From 67-14 sp035502775 (GTDB taxonomy: Bacteria; Actinomycetota; Thermoleophilia; Solirubrobacterales; 70-9): a stretch of DNA of 64,000 bases. The number at the start of each line of letters is the position of its first letter. The first letter of the stretch is position 1. Under the pieces are notes generated by a model. It was not told the DNA's origin. It worked only from the letters and a program-made list of their open reading frames with translations, and made no database searches. The position numbers and the translations under genes are program-made. The stretch lies in NCBI GenBank assembly GCA_035502775.1, contig DATJUB010000018.1, forward strand, positions 15,814-79,813, given 5' to 3'. Shown here one piece after another: positions 45,586 through 54,552 of this stretch.

Positions 45586-48381
45586 CTACTTGCCCTTCTT
45601 CCGTCGGGGACTTGGATGTTCGGGAACCTTCACACCGTCATCGTCGACGCTGTCGGCACCCTTCTCGCCGGTCCCATTCTCATCGTCGTGCTTGGCGACC
45701 TCCAGGTCGGAGGCGAACGCCGGAACGTAGCCCTGGGTCTCGATCTGCTGGCGACGGCGACGGCGGAAGCCGGGCTCACGCTCTTTCCACAGTCCGAGGA
45801 CCGGTGACGCGATGAAGATCGACGAGTAGGTACCCGAGGCGATACCGATCAGGATCGCGATCGCGAAGCTCCGCAGCGTCTCGCCACCGAAGACCAGCAG
45901 CGAGACGACGCCGATCAGGGTAGAGAAGCTGGTCGCCAGCGACCGGGTCATGACCTCCGCCATCGACTTGTTGACGATCTGCGAGTAGGTCGCCCGTGGC
46001 ATCTTGGGCTGGTTCTCTCTTATTCGGTCGAACACGATGATCGTGTCGTAGAGCGAATAGCCCAAAATAGTTAAGAAGGCCGCCACGGTCGCACTGGAGA
46101 CCTCGGCTCCGATCAAAGCGTAGATTCCGCCGGCGATCAGGATGTCGTGCATGATCGCGATCAGGATCGGCACCGCGTACTTGGGCTCGAACCGGACCGC
46201 GACATAGCCGGTGATCAGCAGCAGCGAGAAGGCGACCGCGAGCAGCGCGCTCCGGGCCACCGAGGCACCGAATGTCGGTCCGACACTGGTGCTGTTGAAG
46301 CCGTCCTTGGCCACGCCGAAGTCGTCCTCGAGCGTGCTCTCAACCTCGGCGAGCTCGTTCGGGTCGAGAGTCTCGCTCTCGATCTGGAACGCGTTGGCGC
46401 CCAGGGCGGGATTGTCGAGCTCCTGGATCTCGGCGTCGGCCAGGCCGACGTCGGACACAGCCGAGCGCAGCTGCTCGGTGGTGATGCTCTTGTCGAGCGC
46501 GACCTCGATCCGGGTGCCGGACTCGAAGTCGATCCCGAAGTTGAGTCCCTTGGTGGTGAGCGCGGCGCCACCGACCAGAAGGATCACACCGGATATGGCG
46601 AACAGCCACTTCGCCTTGCCCATGAAGTCGAAATGCCAGCGTTCCTTGCCTTCGACCCCGCTGAAGCCCCTGCCCGATCGCAGGAAGTCGGTGCCGCTCA
46701 TCGAGTAGAGCAGCGCCTGGGTGAACACCACCGCGGTCAGCAGCGAGACCAGGGTGCCGACACCGAGCGTGAAGGCGAAGCCCTTGATGCCCGAGGTGGC
46801 GAGGACGAACAGGATGAACGCGGTCAGCAGGGTGACGACGTTGGCGTCGATGATCGTGCTGATCCCTCGGCGATATCCGATCGAGATCGCCGACGTCACC
46901 GATCTGCCGAGACGCAGCTCTTCCTTTATTCGCTCGAAGATGACGATGTTCGAGTCGGCCGCGACACCGATGGTCAAGACGAGTCCGGCGATGCCCGGCA
47001 GGGTCATCGTGATCGGGATCACCTTGATCAGCGCCAGGAAGATGATCGCGTAGGCGATCAGGGCCAGCGACGCGACCAGTCCGAGGAAGCGGTAGAAGAT
47101 GATCAGGAAGAGCATCACCAGCGCGAGACCGACCACCAGGGCGAGAACGCCCTGATCGAGGGCCTCCTGGCCGAGACTGGCCGAGACCTGGCTCTGGCTG
47201 GTCAGGGTGAGATCGATCGGCAGCGCGCCTCGCTGCAGGAACTCAGCGAGCTCCTGGGCTTCACCGATATCGAAGCCGCCCGAGATCTGGGCGCCCTGGC
47301 GTCCGTCGATCCCGTCGGGGTTCTGGGCGAAATCGATGATCGGACGCGAGACGACCTGGCCGTCCAGCACGATCGCGAAGTTGCCGGAAAGCTGCGGCGA
47401 GGTGTTCGGGTCGATCGGCCCGATGTTGCGGGCCGCGCCCTCCTGGGCGATCCTCCGGGTGATCTCCTGGAAGGCCTTCTGGCCCTTGTCCGTGAAATCG
47501 AAGGTCACATTGGGCTGGCCGGTGCCCTGATCGGTCTGCTGCTGAGGATCCTTGATGTCGCTTCCCGAAAGGGCCGCGTTGTCCTCGAGCACGTAGTAGC
47601 CGATGTCGTCGGTCGCCTTGCCGTCGCTGTCGGTCGCGGCCTCGTCCACCACGATCGTGCCCTGCGGCACGGTCTTGACGATGGTCCCTTCCCTCGGGAT
47701 CGGCGTGCCCTGATCGTCGAAGTAGAGATCCTCCTTGGCCGTGGTCGGGCCCGACAGCAGCGTGTGCTCCTTGTCGTCGGAGAAGAGGTAGTACTTGTCG
47801 CCGGTGGCGCAGGTGTCGCAGGGATCCTTGCGCGGCTGCTTCGAAGCGAGGTTGACCGCGTCCCACATCGTCGGCTCGGCGCCGAGTGAGATCAGCTGGC
47901 GGTTGTAGCCCTCGGTCGGCGGGCGGCCCGCGTCGATCCACTTCTGCCGCTGCTTCTCGTTGACCTTGTCCTTGTCGGCGCTGGTCAGATCCGTCTGGAG
48001 ATCCTTGGCCGGACCGACCAGATTGTTCTGCCAGTCGTAGAAGTAGAGACGCGCCGGCTTGGTCGCGCACTCGGTGGCCTTGCTGGTCGAGGTCGCGCCG
48101 GGAATGCCGACCGAGATCTGGTCGGCACCGAGACGGGACACCTCGATCTCGGCGACACCGAGGCGGTCACATCCGGAACGGATGATGTCGACCGAGCGAT
48201 CCATCGCCTCGGTCGTGACCTCGGGGGCCTGGGGCGTCGGGCGCCCCTGCAGCGTCAGCTCGACGCCGCCCTGAAGATCCAGGCCGAGCTGTGTCGGCTT
48301 GTTGAGCGATACCACGGCCGAGACGATGAGCAGTCCCAGCACGAATAGCAGCACGAATATGTTGCGGCGCCTGCCTCCCAT
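45586..48381 (-). CDS. secDF: Fused protein translocase subunit SecDF
   Basis: Uses the proton gradient to pull exported proteins through SecYEG. The 931 residues contain a complete SecD half (LGLDLQGGVELTLQ, large periplasmic P1 domain, then transmembrane helices with VVGLALVMLFLIIFYRFLGL) and a complete SecF half from about residue 600 (GLNFGIDFESGTRIEV, IGYSLYDTIIVFDRIRENQ-like LGYSLYDTIIVFDRIREN). Together these predict 12 transmembrane helices. Actinobacteria usually encode secD and secF separately, so the fusion is notable. A basic hydrophilic tail follows. Confidence 0.94.
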   Translation of the reverse strand: MGGRRRNIFVLLFVLGLLIVSAVVSLNKPTQLGLDLQGGVELTLQGRPTPQAPEVTTEAMDRSVDIIRSGCDRLGVAEIEVSRLGADQISVGIPGATSTSKATECATKPARLYFYDWQNNLVGPAKDLQTDLTSADKDKVNEKQRQKWIDAGRPPTEGYNRQLISLGAEPTMWDAVNLASKQPRKDPCDTCATGDKYYLFSDDKEHTLLSGPTTAKEDLYFDDQGTPIPREGTIVKTVPQGTIVVDEAATDSDGKATDDIGYYVLEDNAALSGSDIKDPQQQTDQGTGQPNVTFDFTDKGQKAFQEITRRIAQEGAARNIGPIDPNTSPQLSGNFAIVLDGQVVSRPIIDFAQNPDGIDGRQGAQISGGFDIGEAQELAEFLQRGALPIDLTLTSQSQVSASLGQEALDQGVLALVVGLALVMLFLIIFYRFLGLVASLALIAYAIIFLALIKVIPITMTLPGIAGLVLTIGVAADSNIVIFERIKEELRLGRSVTSAISIGYRRGISTIIDANVVTLLTAFILFVLATSGIKGFAFTLGVGTLVSLLTAVVFTQALLYSMSGTDFLRSGRGFSGVEGKERWHFDFMGKAKWLFAISGVILLVGGAALTTKGLNFGIDFESGTRIEVALDKSITTEQLRSAVSDVGLADAEIQELDNPALGANAFQIESETLDPNELAEVESTLEDDFGVAKDGFNSTSVGPTFGASVARSALLAVAFSLLLITGYVAVRFEPKYAVPILIAIMHDILIAGGIYALIGAEVSSATVAAFLTILGYSLYDTIIVFDRIRENQPKMPRATYSQIVNKSMAEVMTRSLATSFSTLIGVVSLLVFGGETLRSFAIAILIGIASGTYSSIFIASPVLGLWKEREPGFRRRRRQQIETQGYVPAFASDLEVAKHDDENGTGEKGADSVDDDGVKVPEHPSPRRKKGK

Positions 48382-48391
48382 TCGGCGGAGT

Positions 48392-48880
48392 CTATCCTTC
48401 TGGCGTGAGGACGATCATCAGGCCCCCATCGTCGTCATATGCAGGGAAGACATCGGCGATCGCCTCGGCGGTCGATTCGTTCTCCGATTTGACCGCAACC
48501 CGCTTGCCGAGTGAACGTACGCCCCACTCGAGTGAGGTCTCGATCGGATCGGTCTCGCCGTCGCCGTCGGTGTCGGCCGTCGGGCCGCCATCACCGCGAT
48601 CGACCCAAGTCAGTCCCAAGACGTCCTTGACGGGGCGTCCGATGACGTCCTCGTCGGTGAGTCCGGTCAGCTCGTAGCTGCCTCTGCCTGCGTCGATCAC
48701 ACGGCCCTCCTGGTCGCAGACGAAAAACGCGGCGTTGGGCGCCGGGTAGTAGTCGTCCAGTAGTTCGAAAACGAAGCCGAAGCCACACTTGGAGCAGCCC
48801 TTGGGCCGCGTGCTGAATCCCGCGGTCCGGTCGCCGCTGCTTTCACGATTGCCGCAGTTTGGACAGATGAAGAATGGCAT
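48392..48880 (-). CDS. Zinc-ribbon plus PAS-domain protein
   Basis: The 162 residues start with a four-Cys zinc ribbon (Cys6, Cys9, Cys29, Cys32; ICPNCG and GCSKCGFGF). A PAS-like domain follows (about 44-120, AFFVCDQEGRVIDAGRGSYE, TDEDVIGRPVKDVLGLTW), then an acidic Gly/Asp stretch. Ligand and partner unknown. The ATG at 48880 is chosen because the ribbon begins immediately after it; the longer open frame upstream overlaps the divergent transporter gene. It ends 10 bases before secDF. Confidence 0.78.
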   Translation of the reverse strand: MPFFICPNCGNRESSGDRTAGFSTRPKGCSKCGFGFVFELLDDYYPAPNAAFFVCDQEGRVIDAGRGSYELTGLTDEDVIGRPVKDVLGLTWVDRGDGGPTADTDGDGETDPIETSLEWGVRSLGKRVAVKSENESTAEAIADVFPAYDDDGGLMIVLTPEG

Positions 48881-49019
48881 CGGCAGCAAATCTATTGAAG
48901 AGAACGGCTCGGCGTCCGTTGCCGCGATCTGCTTCGAAAACATCATGTCTTGTAGATTCGCTGCCGCCGGGTCCTTGGGGGGATCCGAAATCCATCGGAA
49001 CCTACCCCGGGAGCAGAGC

Positions 49020-49883
49020 ATGATCGAAATTCTTCTACCGCTTTCGCTGATCTTCATCATGTTCAACATCGGTCTGAGCCTCACGACCGATGACTTCCGC
49101 CGAGTGCTGCGAATCCCGCGCGGAGTGACCGTGGGCATGATCAACCTGCTGGTCGTGTCACCGTTCCTGGCCGCGATCGTCGCGACCGTGTTCAACCTCA
49201 GCCCGACGCTTTCGGTCGGCCTCGTCCTGCTCGGTTCCGCCCCCGGCGGAACGATGGCGAACATGTACACCCACCTCGCCAAGGGCGAGACGGCGCTCTC
49301 GGTGACGATGACCGCGCTCTCAAGCGTGCTCTGCGTGATCACGGTCCCGCTCTACCTCGGCCTCGCCGACAGCCACTTCGGCGACGGCGACCTGATCGGC
49401 GACGTCAACATGCTGGGCGTCGCGGCCCGGGTCGTCGCGATCACCCTGATCCCGCTGGTCGCGGGCATGTACGTGCGCAGCCGCTCGACCGAGTGGGCGC
49501 TCAAGCGCAAGCCGGGATTCGACCGGGCAGCGCTGGTCATCCTCGTCCTGGTCGTGATCTTCGCGGTCGTCGCCGAATGGGACCTGATCGTCGATAACTT
49601 CACCAAGATCGCCCTCGCCGCCCTCGCCCTCAACGTCCTGGCGATGGGCATCAGCTTCGGCGCCGCCAAGGCGGTCCGGCTCGGCGACCGGGCCGCGACC
49701 GCGATCGCGCTCGAGCTCGGCATCCACAACGCGACCGTGGCCCTGACCGTCGGCAACCTGCTCGGCGACGACGCCTTCATGGTCCCCGCCGGCGTCTACA
49801 GCCTCTTCATGTTCACCAACGGCGCCCTGTTCGCCCGCTACATGAGCAAGAGGAACACCGATTCAGGGCCCTTGCTGAGCTAG
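49020..49883 (+). CDS. Bile acid:sodium symporter family (BASS) transporter
   Basis: Predicted sodium-coupled organic anion transporter. The 287 residues form 8-10 transmembrane helices with the family's core features: an N-terminal LPLSLIFIMFNIGLSLT, the LGSAPGGTMANMYTHLAKG region resembling the sodium-site segment, and ALELGIHNATVALTVGN near the C-terminus (the ExGxxN/A crossover motif). Substrate unknown (bile acids are unlikely in this setting; pantoate or keto acids are alternatives). The ATG at 49020 follows GGGAG. It interrupts the usual ruvABC-secDF neighbourhood. Confidence 0.87.
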   Translation: MIEILLPLSLIFIMFNIGLSLTTDDFRRVLRIPRGVTVGMINLLVVSPFLAAIVATVFNLSPTLSVGLVLLGSAPGGTMANMYTHLAKGETALSVTMTALSSVLCVITVPLYLGLADSHFGDGDLIGDVNMLGVAARVVAITLIPLVAGMYVRSRSTEWALKRKPGFDRAALVILVLVVIFAVVAEWDLIVDNFTKIALAALALNVLAMGISFGAAKAVRLGDRAATAIALELGIHNATVALTVGNLLGDDAFMVPAGVYSLFMFTNGALFARYMSKRNTDSGPLLS

Positions 49884-49984
49884 GCGAGGCGTGTCTCAGC
49901 GGGCGGGTGGCCGAGGGCGGCGCCTGGGCTGTGACTGAAAACAGAACCCTGCACCCGGACACCAACCAGGTTCGGATGTTGGTG

Positions 49985-50206
49985 TCTCGCGGTTCGCGCT
50001 GGTTCGGTAATCGGTATCTCGCGGTTCGCGCCGGTTCGGTAATCGGTATCTCGCGGTTCGCGCCGGTTCGGTAATCGGTATCTCGCGGTTCGCGCTGGTT
50101 CGGTAATCGGTATCTCGCGGTTCGCGCTGGCTCGGTAATCGGTATCTCGCGGTTCGCGCTGGCTCGGTAATCGGTATCTCGCGGTTCGCGCTGGCTCGGT
50201 AATCGG
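49985..50206. repeat. Tandem repeat, seven copies of a 32-bp unit
   Basis: Copies begin at 49985, 50017, 50049, 50081, 50113, 50145 and 50177, each reading TCTCGCGGTTCGCGCTGG, then TTCGGTAATCGGTA. Variation is limited to CTGG/CCGG and TTCGG/CTCGG alternatives, suggesting local duplication. The unit holds the near-palindrome CGCGGTTCGCG. Because 32 is not a multiple of 3, three copies read through all frames, and no frame on the minus strand has a stop. No spacers and no gene signal were seen, so this is a minisatellite of unknown role. Confidence 0.95.
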
Positions 50207-50373
50207 TCTGCCGCGATGGCGGCCGGAATCGGAACAAGGAACAGCTGAACGGTTCCGGCCTGTCCGCGACTTGACAGTTCTGAATAGGGAATCAAAATCG
50301 CTTCGCTTCGCTGTGCGACTTTGATTTCGAAGGCTCGGGCACTGCTCTGAAACTCTTGGGACCCCGAGGCCGC
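50207..50373. other. Intergenic region between the 32-bp array and ruvB
   Basis: A convergent gap with no coding signal. It contains a near-perfect inverted repeat, AATCAAAATCGC (50290-50301) against GCGACTTTGATT (50315-50326), one mismatch, loop 13, which may act as a bidirectional terminator between the transporter and the ruvB gene. Nothing else was recognised. Confidence 0.45.
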
Positions 50374-51459
50374 CTAGAACAGCTGGTCGTTTCCTCTTGG
50401 TGTTGGTAACCCCAGGTGTTCGAATGCTGCCGGCGTGAGGACCCGGCCTCTCGGGGTTCTCTTCAGCATTCCCTGCTGCAGGAGATAGGGCTCCAGGACG
50501 TCTTCGATCGTGTCCTGTTCCTCTCCTATCGCCACGGCGATCGTCGAGAGTCCCACCGGTCCTCCGTTGAACTTCGTTGCGATCAACTCCAGGAGGGCTC
50601 TGTCGGAACGGTCCAGACCGGCCCGGTCGACCTCAAGCATCTCCAGGGCGGAATCGGCGATCTCGGCGTCGACCACCCCTCTGCCCTTGACCTCGGCGAA
50701 ATCCCGCACCCGCTTCAGCAGGCGGTTGGCGACGCGCGGCGTGCCCCGCGACCGTTCGGCGATCGCGAAGGCACCGGCGTGGTCGATCTCCACACCGAGG
50801 ATCTCGGCCGAGCGGAGCACGATCTTGGTCAGATCGACCGCCGTGTAGTACTCCAGCCGGTGGGAGACACCGAACCGGTCGCGGAGCGGTGTCGTCAGGA
50901 GGCCGCTGCGGGTGGTGGCGCCGATCAGGGTGAATGGCGGCAGTGGCAGGGTCACCGTCTGGGCTCCCGCGCCCTGGCCGAGCACGACCGGCAGCTCGCC
51001 GTCCTCCATCGCGGGATACAGCGTCTCTTCAACCGCCCGGCCGAGGCGGTGGATCTCGTCGATGAAGAAGACGCTGCCCGGCTCGAGCGAGGTCAGGAAA
51101 GCGGCGACATCGCCCTTTCGCTCCAGCGCGGGACCGGCGGTCTGGACGAGATTCACGCCCATCTCGGCCGCGACGATGTTCGCCAGCGAGGTCTTGCCGA
51201 GCCCGGGCGGGCCGGCCAGCAGCACATGATCCAGTGGCTCATTGCGGCGTTTCGCCGCCTCGATGAAGACCGCCAGCTGATCGGTCACCTGGGTCTGGTT
51301 GACGAAATCGGCCAGGCTCGGCGGCCGCAGAGAACGGTCGAGCTCCTGGTCCGGAAGGTCGGCCCGGGCGTCGTGGACGCGCGGCTCGGCGCCCTCGGGC
51401 AGGTCCGCCTCGATTCCGAGATTGATCCGGCGGCCGCCGATGTCGGGCAGATCGGCCAT
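50374..51459 (-). CDS. ruvB: Holliday junction branch migration helicase RuvB
   Basis: AAA+ motor that drives branch migration with RuvA. The 361 residues include RPPSLADFVNQ near the N-terminus, Walker A GPPGLGKTSLANIVA, Walker B FIDEIHRLGRAVEE, the sensor GATTRSGLLTTPLRDRFG and a C-terminal winged helix (TPRGRVLTPAAFEHLGL). It follows ruvA by two bases. Confidence 0.97.
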   Translation of the reverse strand: MADLPDIGGRRINLGIEADLPEGAEPRVHDARADLPDQELDRSLRPPSLADFVNQTQVTDQLAVFIEAAKRRNEPLDHVLLAGPPGLGKTSLANIVAAEMGVNLVQTAGPALERKGDVAAFLTSLEPGSVFFIDEIHRLGRAVEETLYPAMEDGELPVVLGQGAGAQTVTLPLPPFTLIGATTRSGLLTTPLRDRFGVSHRLEYYTAVDLTKIVLRSAEILGVEIDHAGAFAIAERSRGTPRVANRLLKRVRDFAEVKGRGVVDAEIADSALEMLEVDRAGLDRSDRALLELIATKFNGGPVGLSTIAVAIGEEQDTIEDVLEPYLLQQGMLKRTPRGRVLTPAAFEHLGLPTPRGNDQLF

Positions 51460-51461
51460 TG

Positions 51462-52067
51462 CTACTCGCCGCCTTTCGCTGCCGAACCGGCCCTTCTGAG
51501 CGCCGCCCCGATCAATGCCTGCGGGTCGTCCTCGCCGGGAAGACCATCGAGCATCTGTTCCGCTTCCAGCGGTGCGTAGCCGAGGTTGATCAGACCGTCG
51601 CGGGCCAGTGAGCGGGCGTTGGCGGTCTCGGCGGCGGGGATCACCCCTCCCGCCTGTTCGACCTCGACCGTGACCCGGTCCTTCAGCTCGAGAATGATCC
51701 GCTCGGCCGTTCTCTTGCCGATACCGGGCACCGCCTGGAAGCGCTTCGCGTCCCCGGCGACGATCGCCGTGATCAGCTCACGGTGAGGTCCGCCCGAGAG
51801 GGCCGCGATCGCCACCTTGGGTCCGATGCCGCTGACGCCGATCAACTGCACGAACAGGTCGCGTTCCTCTTCCGAGGCGAACCCGTAGAGCAGCAGGGCG
51901 TCGTCACGCGCGATCGTCTCCGCGTGAAGAAAGGTCTCCTGTCCCGCGGCGGGCACGCTGCGCAGGGTCTCGGCACTGACCGTGAGCCGGTAGCCGACAC
52001 CCGAGGCCTCGATCACCACATGGTCGGCCCGGCGGACCAGGACCTCTCCTCGAACCGTGGCGATCAA
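51462..52067 (-). CDS. ruvA: Holliday junction DNA helicase subunit RuvA
   Basis: Binds Holliday junctions and loads RuvB. The 201 residues start MIATVRGEVLVRRADHVVIE, followed by the OB fold, the helix-hairpin-helix pair (LIGVSGIGPKVAIAAL and FQAVPGIGKRTAERIILELK) and a C-terminal UBA-like domain. The start is the TTG at 52067, overlapping the ruvC TGA as TTGA. The longer open frame upstream is antisense-like and non-homologous. Confidence 0.95.
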   Translation of the reverse strand: MIATVRGEVLVRRADHVVIEASGVGYRLTVSAETLRSVPAAGQETFLHAETIARDDALLLYGFASEEERDLFVQLIGVSGIGPKVAIAALSGGPHRELITAIVAGDAKRFQAVPGIGKRTAERIILELKDRVTVEVEQAGGVIPAAETANARSLARDGLINLGYAPLEAEQMLDGLPGEDDPQALIGAALRRAGSAAKGGE

Positions 52068-52618
52068 CTCGCCACCCGTACGGGCCCTTGCTCCTCGGCT
52101 CGGACCTTGGCGTTCGTCGCCAACTGGATCGCGTCGCGCCGTCCCGCGGTGCCGCCGTGGCAGATCGCGACGGCGAGCGCGTCGGCCGCGTGATCGGGAC
52201 GCGGTATCTCGGAAAGGCCGAGCAGGGTCGCGACCATCTTCTGAACCTGGCGCTTGGCCGCGCCGCCGGAGCCGCAGACCGCGGTCTTGATCGCCTGCGG
52301 CGTGTAGGCGAAGCACTCGATCTCCTTCTGCGCGGCGGCAAGCATGCAGACCCCTGAGGCCTGCCCCACCTTCATCGCGGAGCCGACGTTCTTGCCGAAG
52401 TAGAGATCCTCGATCGCGAGCGCCGAAGGCTGGTGCCAGGCGAGCAGTTCCGTCACCGAACGATGGATCTGCGAAAGACGCTGTTCGATCGCCTGATCGG
52501 GCCTGGTCTCGATGACTCCGCCATCGAGGGCGACCATGTGTCCTCCCTCGATCCGCACCACGCCGAAGCCCAGATTGGCCGTACCGGGATCTATGCCCAT
52601 CACGACTCTCATAGACAC
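52064..52618 (-). CDS. ruvC: Crossover junction endodeoxyribonuclease RuvC
   Basis: Resolves Holliday junctions. The 184 residues have the RNase H-like fold with catalytic acids in GIDPGTANLGFGV (Asp10), IEDLYFGKN and DHAADALAVAICH, plus the AVCGSGGAAKRQVQKMV DNA-binding segment. The frame starts with GTG at 52618; an ATG two codons later (52612) is equally plausible. It follows the YebC gene by about 65 bases. Confidence 0.95.
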   Translation of the reverse strand: MSMRVVMGIDPGTANLGFGVVRIEGGHMVALDGGVIETRPDQAIEQRLSQIHRSVTELLAWHQPSALAIEDLYFGKNVGSAMKVGQASGVCMLAAAQKEIECFAYTPQAIKTAVCGSGGAAKRQVQKMVATLLGLSEIPRPDHAADALAVAICHGGTAGRRDAIQLATNAKVRAEEQGPVRVAS

Positions 52619-52685
52619 TTCATTCTGGAGCCGGCGTCGGATGCCTTCCCGCCTTCGGACTCCCGAAGCCGGATCCTCTCCGGAA

Positions 52686-53435
52686 TCAGCCCGCGAGGCG
52701 CTCCAGAACCTCGTCCGGAATGTCGAAATTCGCGTAGACCTCGTTGACGTCGTCCTGATCCTCGATCGCTTCGAGCAGCTTGATCAGGGTGCCCGCCTCG
52801 GCCTCCTCGACCTCGACCGTGTTGGTCGGCTCGGTGGCGAGCCCGACCGACTCGATCTCGATCCCGTCGGCCGCGATCGCCTCCTTCACCGCGGTCAGAT
52901 CACTCGGCTCGGCCAGCACGCGCAGCTTGCCCTCGTCCTCGACCACGTCGCTGGCCCCGGCGTCGATCGCCGACATCAGGTCATCCTCGCTGTACTTGCC
53001 GGCATCGACCACGACCACGCCGTTGGTCTCGAACATCCAGGCGACCGATCCGGGCTCGCCGAGACTGCCGCCGTGACGGCTGAAGGCATGACGCACCTCG
53101 GCCGAGGTGCGGTTGCGATTGTCGGTCAGGGCCTCGACCAGAACCGCCGCGCCGCCGGGACCGTAGCCCTCGAACATCACCCTCTCGACGATCACCGCGT
53201 CGGCGCCCTCGCCGGTGCCGCGGTCGATCGCGCGTTCGATGTTCGCCTTCGGCATCGAGTTGTCGCGGGCCTTCTGGATCGCGGTCTCCAGCGACGGGTT
53301 CGCCGCGGGATCGCCGCCACCCTCACGCGCGGCGACGGTTATCGCCGTGGCGAGCTTGGTGAACAACTTGCCCCGCTTCGCGTCAGCGGCGCCCTTCTTG
53401 TGCTTGATCGAAGACCATTTCGAATGACCGGACAT
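52686..53435 (-). CDS. yebC: YebC/PmpR family transcriptional regulator (TACO1-like)
   Basis: DNA-binding regulator or translation-associated factor. The 249 residues begin SGHSKWSSIKHKKGAADAKR and contain NPSLETAIQKARDNSMPKANIERAI-type sequence (ARDNSMPKANIERAIDRGTG). GYGPGGAAVLVEALTDNRNRT and the C-terminal domain follow. It precedes ruvC, the usual yebC-ruvC-ruvA-ruvB order. Confidence 0.95.
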   Translation of the reverse strand: MSGHSKWSSIKHKKGAADAKRGKLFTKLATAITVAAREGGGDPAANPSLETAIQKARDNSMPKANIERAIDRGTGEGADAVIVERVMFEGYGPGGAAVLVEALTDNRNRTSAEVRHAFSRHGGSLGEPGSVAWMFETNGVVVVDAGKYSEDDLMSAIDAGASDVVEDEGKLRVLAEPSDLTAVKEAIAADGIEIESVGLATEPTNTVEVEEAEAGTLIKLLEAIEDQDDVNEVYANFDIPDEVLERLAG

Positions 53436-53458
53436 ATTTCTGATTCTATGGTGAGATC

Positions 53459-53893
53459 ATGACGACCGAAACGCAGGCCCCCACACAGCACCGCATCGCC
53501 GCGGGTTTCATCGCTTTCGTCATGCTCCTGCTGGCCCTTTCGATGTGGACCGTGATCCCCTTGATCTGGCTCTGGATCGGCTCACAGCTGGCCGCCACGC
53601 AGTTCCCGAGCCTCGGTCCCTACGCCGTGGTCCTGTTCGGTGTGATCGTCTCGATCCTGTTCGTCGGCTGGCTGCTCGGACTGCTCAACGAGGTCTATCT
53701 GAAGCTGACCGGGGTCCGCAACGTCGCGCCGATCCGCCTCGGCTGGCTGAAGAGCCTGCGTGACTCACAGAAGACCCAGCGGCCGCCCTCGGTGCTCGAG
53801 ACCGTGATCGTCGGCTCGGCCCTGATCGCCGCGGTGGCGCTGCTGGCCTGGTTCTTCACCCTGGCCGGATCGCCCATCTCAAACGGGGCATGA
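53459..53893 (+). CDS. Hypothetical membrane protein
   Basis: No family recognised. The 144 residues have three or four transmembrane helices (about 13-40, 53-75 and 114-136), a cytoplasmic loop rich in Arg/Gln (about 84-110) and a short C-terminus. ATG at 53459. It sits 23 bases from the divergent yebC gene and converges with pdxT. The single large loop and Trp-rich first segment (MWTVIPLIWLWIG) suggest an accessory membrane protein. Confidence 0.65.
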   Translation: MTTETQAPTQHRIAAGFIAFVMLLLALSMWTVIPLIWLWIGSQLAATQFPSLGPYAVVLFGVIVSILFVGWLLGLLNEVYLKLTGVRNVAPIRLGWLKSLRDSQKTQRPPSVLETVIVGSALIAAVALLAWFFTLAGSPISNGA

Positions 53894-53899
53894 CGGGAA

Positions 53900-54463
53900 T
53901 CAGGATCGCTCGCTTCGCTCCGCGATCACACCGGCGAACCAGGCATGCACCCGGTTGTCGTCGGTCAGTTCGGGATGGAACGAGATCGCGGTCACCGTGC
54001 CCTGACGCACCGCCACCGGGTGATCCCGGACCTCGGCCAGCACCTCCACGCCATCCCCCATCGATTCGACCCATGGTGCCCGGATGAAGATCCCACGTAC
54101 AGGACCGGACGCGATCTCCTTCAGGTCGATGTCGTCCTCGAAGCTGGCGAGCTGGCGGCCGAAGGCGTTGCGCCTCGTGGTGATGTCGATCAGACCGAGA
54201 TGCTCGCGGTCGGCGACGATCATTCCGGCGCAGGTCCCGAGGATCGGCCGCCCCGCCTCGTGATGCCGCCTGATCGGATCGGCCAGACCGGCCGACTCGA
54301 TCCCCATGGTGATCGTCGTGCTCTCGCCGCCGGGCAGGATCAGACCATCCAGGCCCTCCAGATCCTCGGGGGTCCGGACTTCGATCGCGGCCACACCGAC
54401 CGACTCGAGATGCTCGACGTGGGCCGCGAATCCGCCCTGGACCGCGAGCACACCGATTTTCAC
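53900..54463 (-). CDS. pdxT: Pyridoxal 5'-phosphate synthase glutaminase subunit PdxT
   Basis: Releases ammonia from glutamine for PdxS. The 187 residues include GVLAVQGGFAAHVEHL, LDGLILPGGESTT, PILGTCAGMIV with the catalytic Cys, and FHPELTDDNRVH with the catalytic His/Glu. It lies 89 bases downstream of pdxS, separated by a strong hairpin. Confidence 0.96.
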   Translation of the reverse strand: MKIGVLAVQGGFAAHVEHLESVGVAAIEVRTPEDLEGLDGLILPGGESTTITMGIESAGLADPIRRHHEAGRPILGTCAGMIVADREHLGLIDITTRRNAFGRQLASFEDDIDLKEIASGPVRGIFIRAPWVESMGDGVEVLAEVRDHPVAVRQGTVTAISFHPELTDDNRVHAWFAGVIAERSERS

Positions 54464-54501
54464 GACGCCTCACTCACTCGAGTCTCTCGAAAGACGCGAG
54501 A

Positions 54502-54528
54502 GGTGGTTTCGCCGAAGGCGCAACCACC
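54502..54528 (-). promoter_or_regulatory. Strong hairpin between pdxS and pdxT
   Basis: On the minus strand GGTGGTT and AACCACC pair, followed after one mismatch by CGCC and GGCG around a short loop, giving 11 paired bases in 27. No T-run follows. Between two genes of one complex it may stabilise or terminate part of the pdxS transcript and so set the stoichiometry; the function is inferred from position. Confidence 0.45.
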
Positions 54529-54552
54529 TACCGCAGCGCCTTCCTTGTTCTT

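Noticed and set aside
49985..50206. CRISPR array
   Set aside because: Units are contiguous with no unique spacers and no cas genes nearby.
49813..50295. 160-codon minus-strand frame over the 32-bp repeats
   Set aside because: It is open only because the repeat unit lacks stops in all frames, and it overlaps the transporter 3' end. Repeat-encoded peptide with no start signal.
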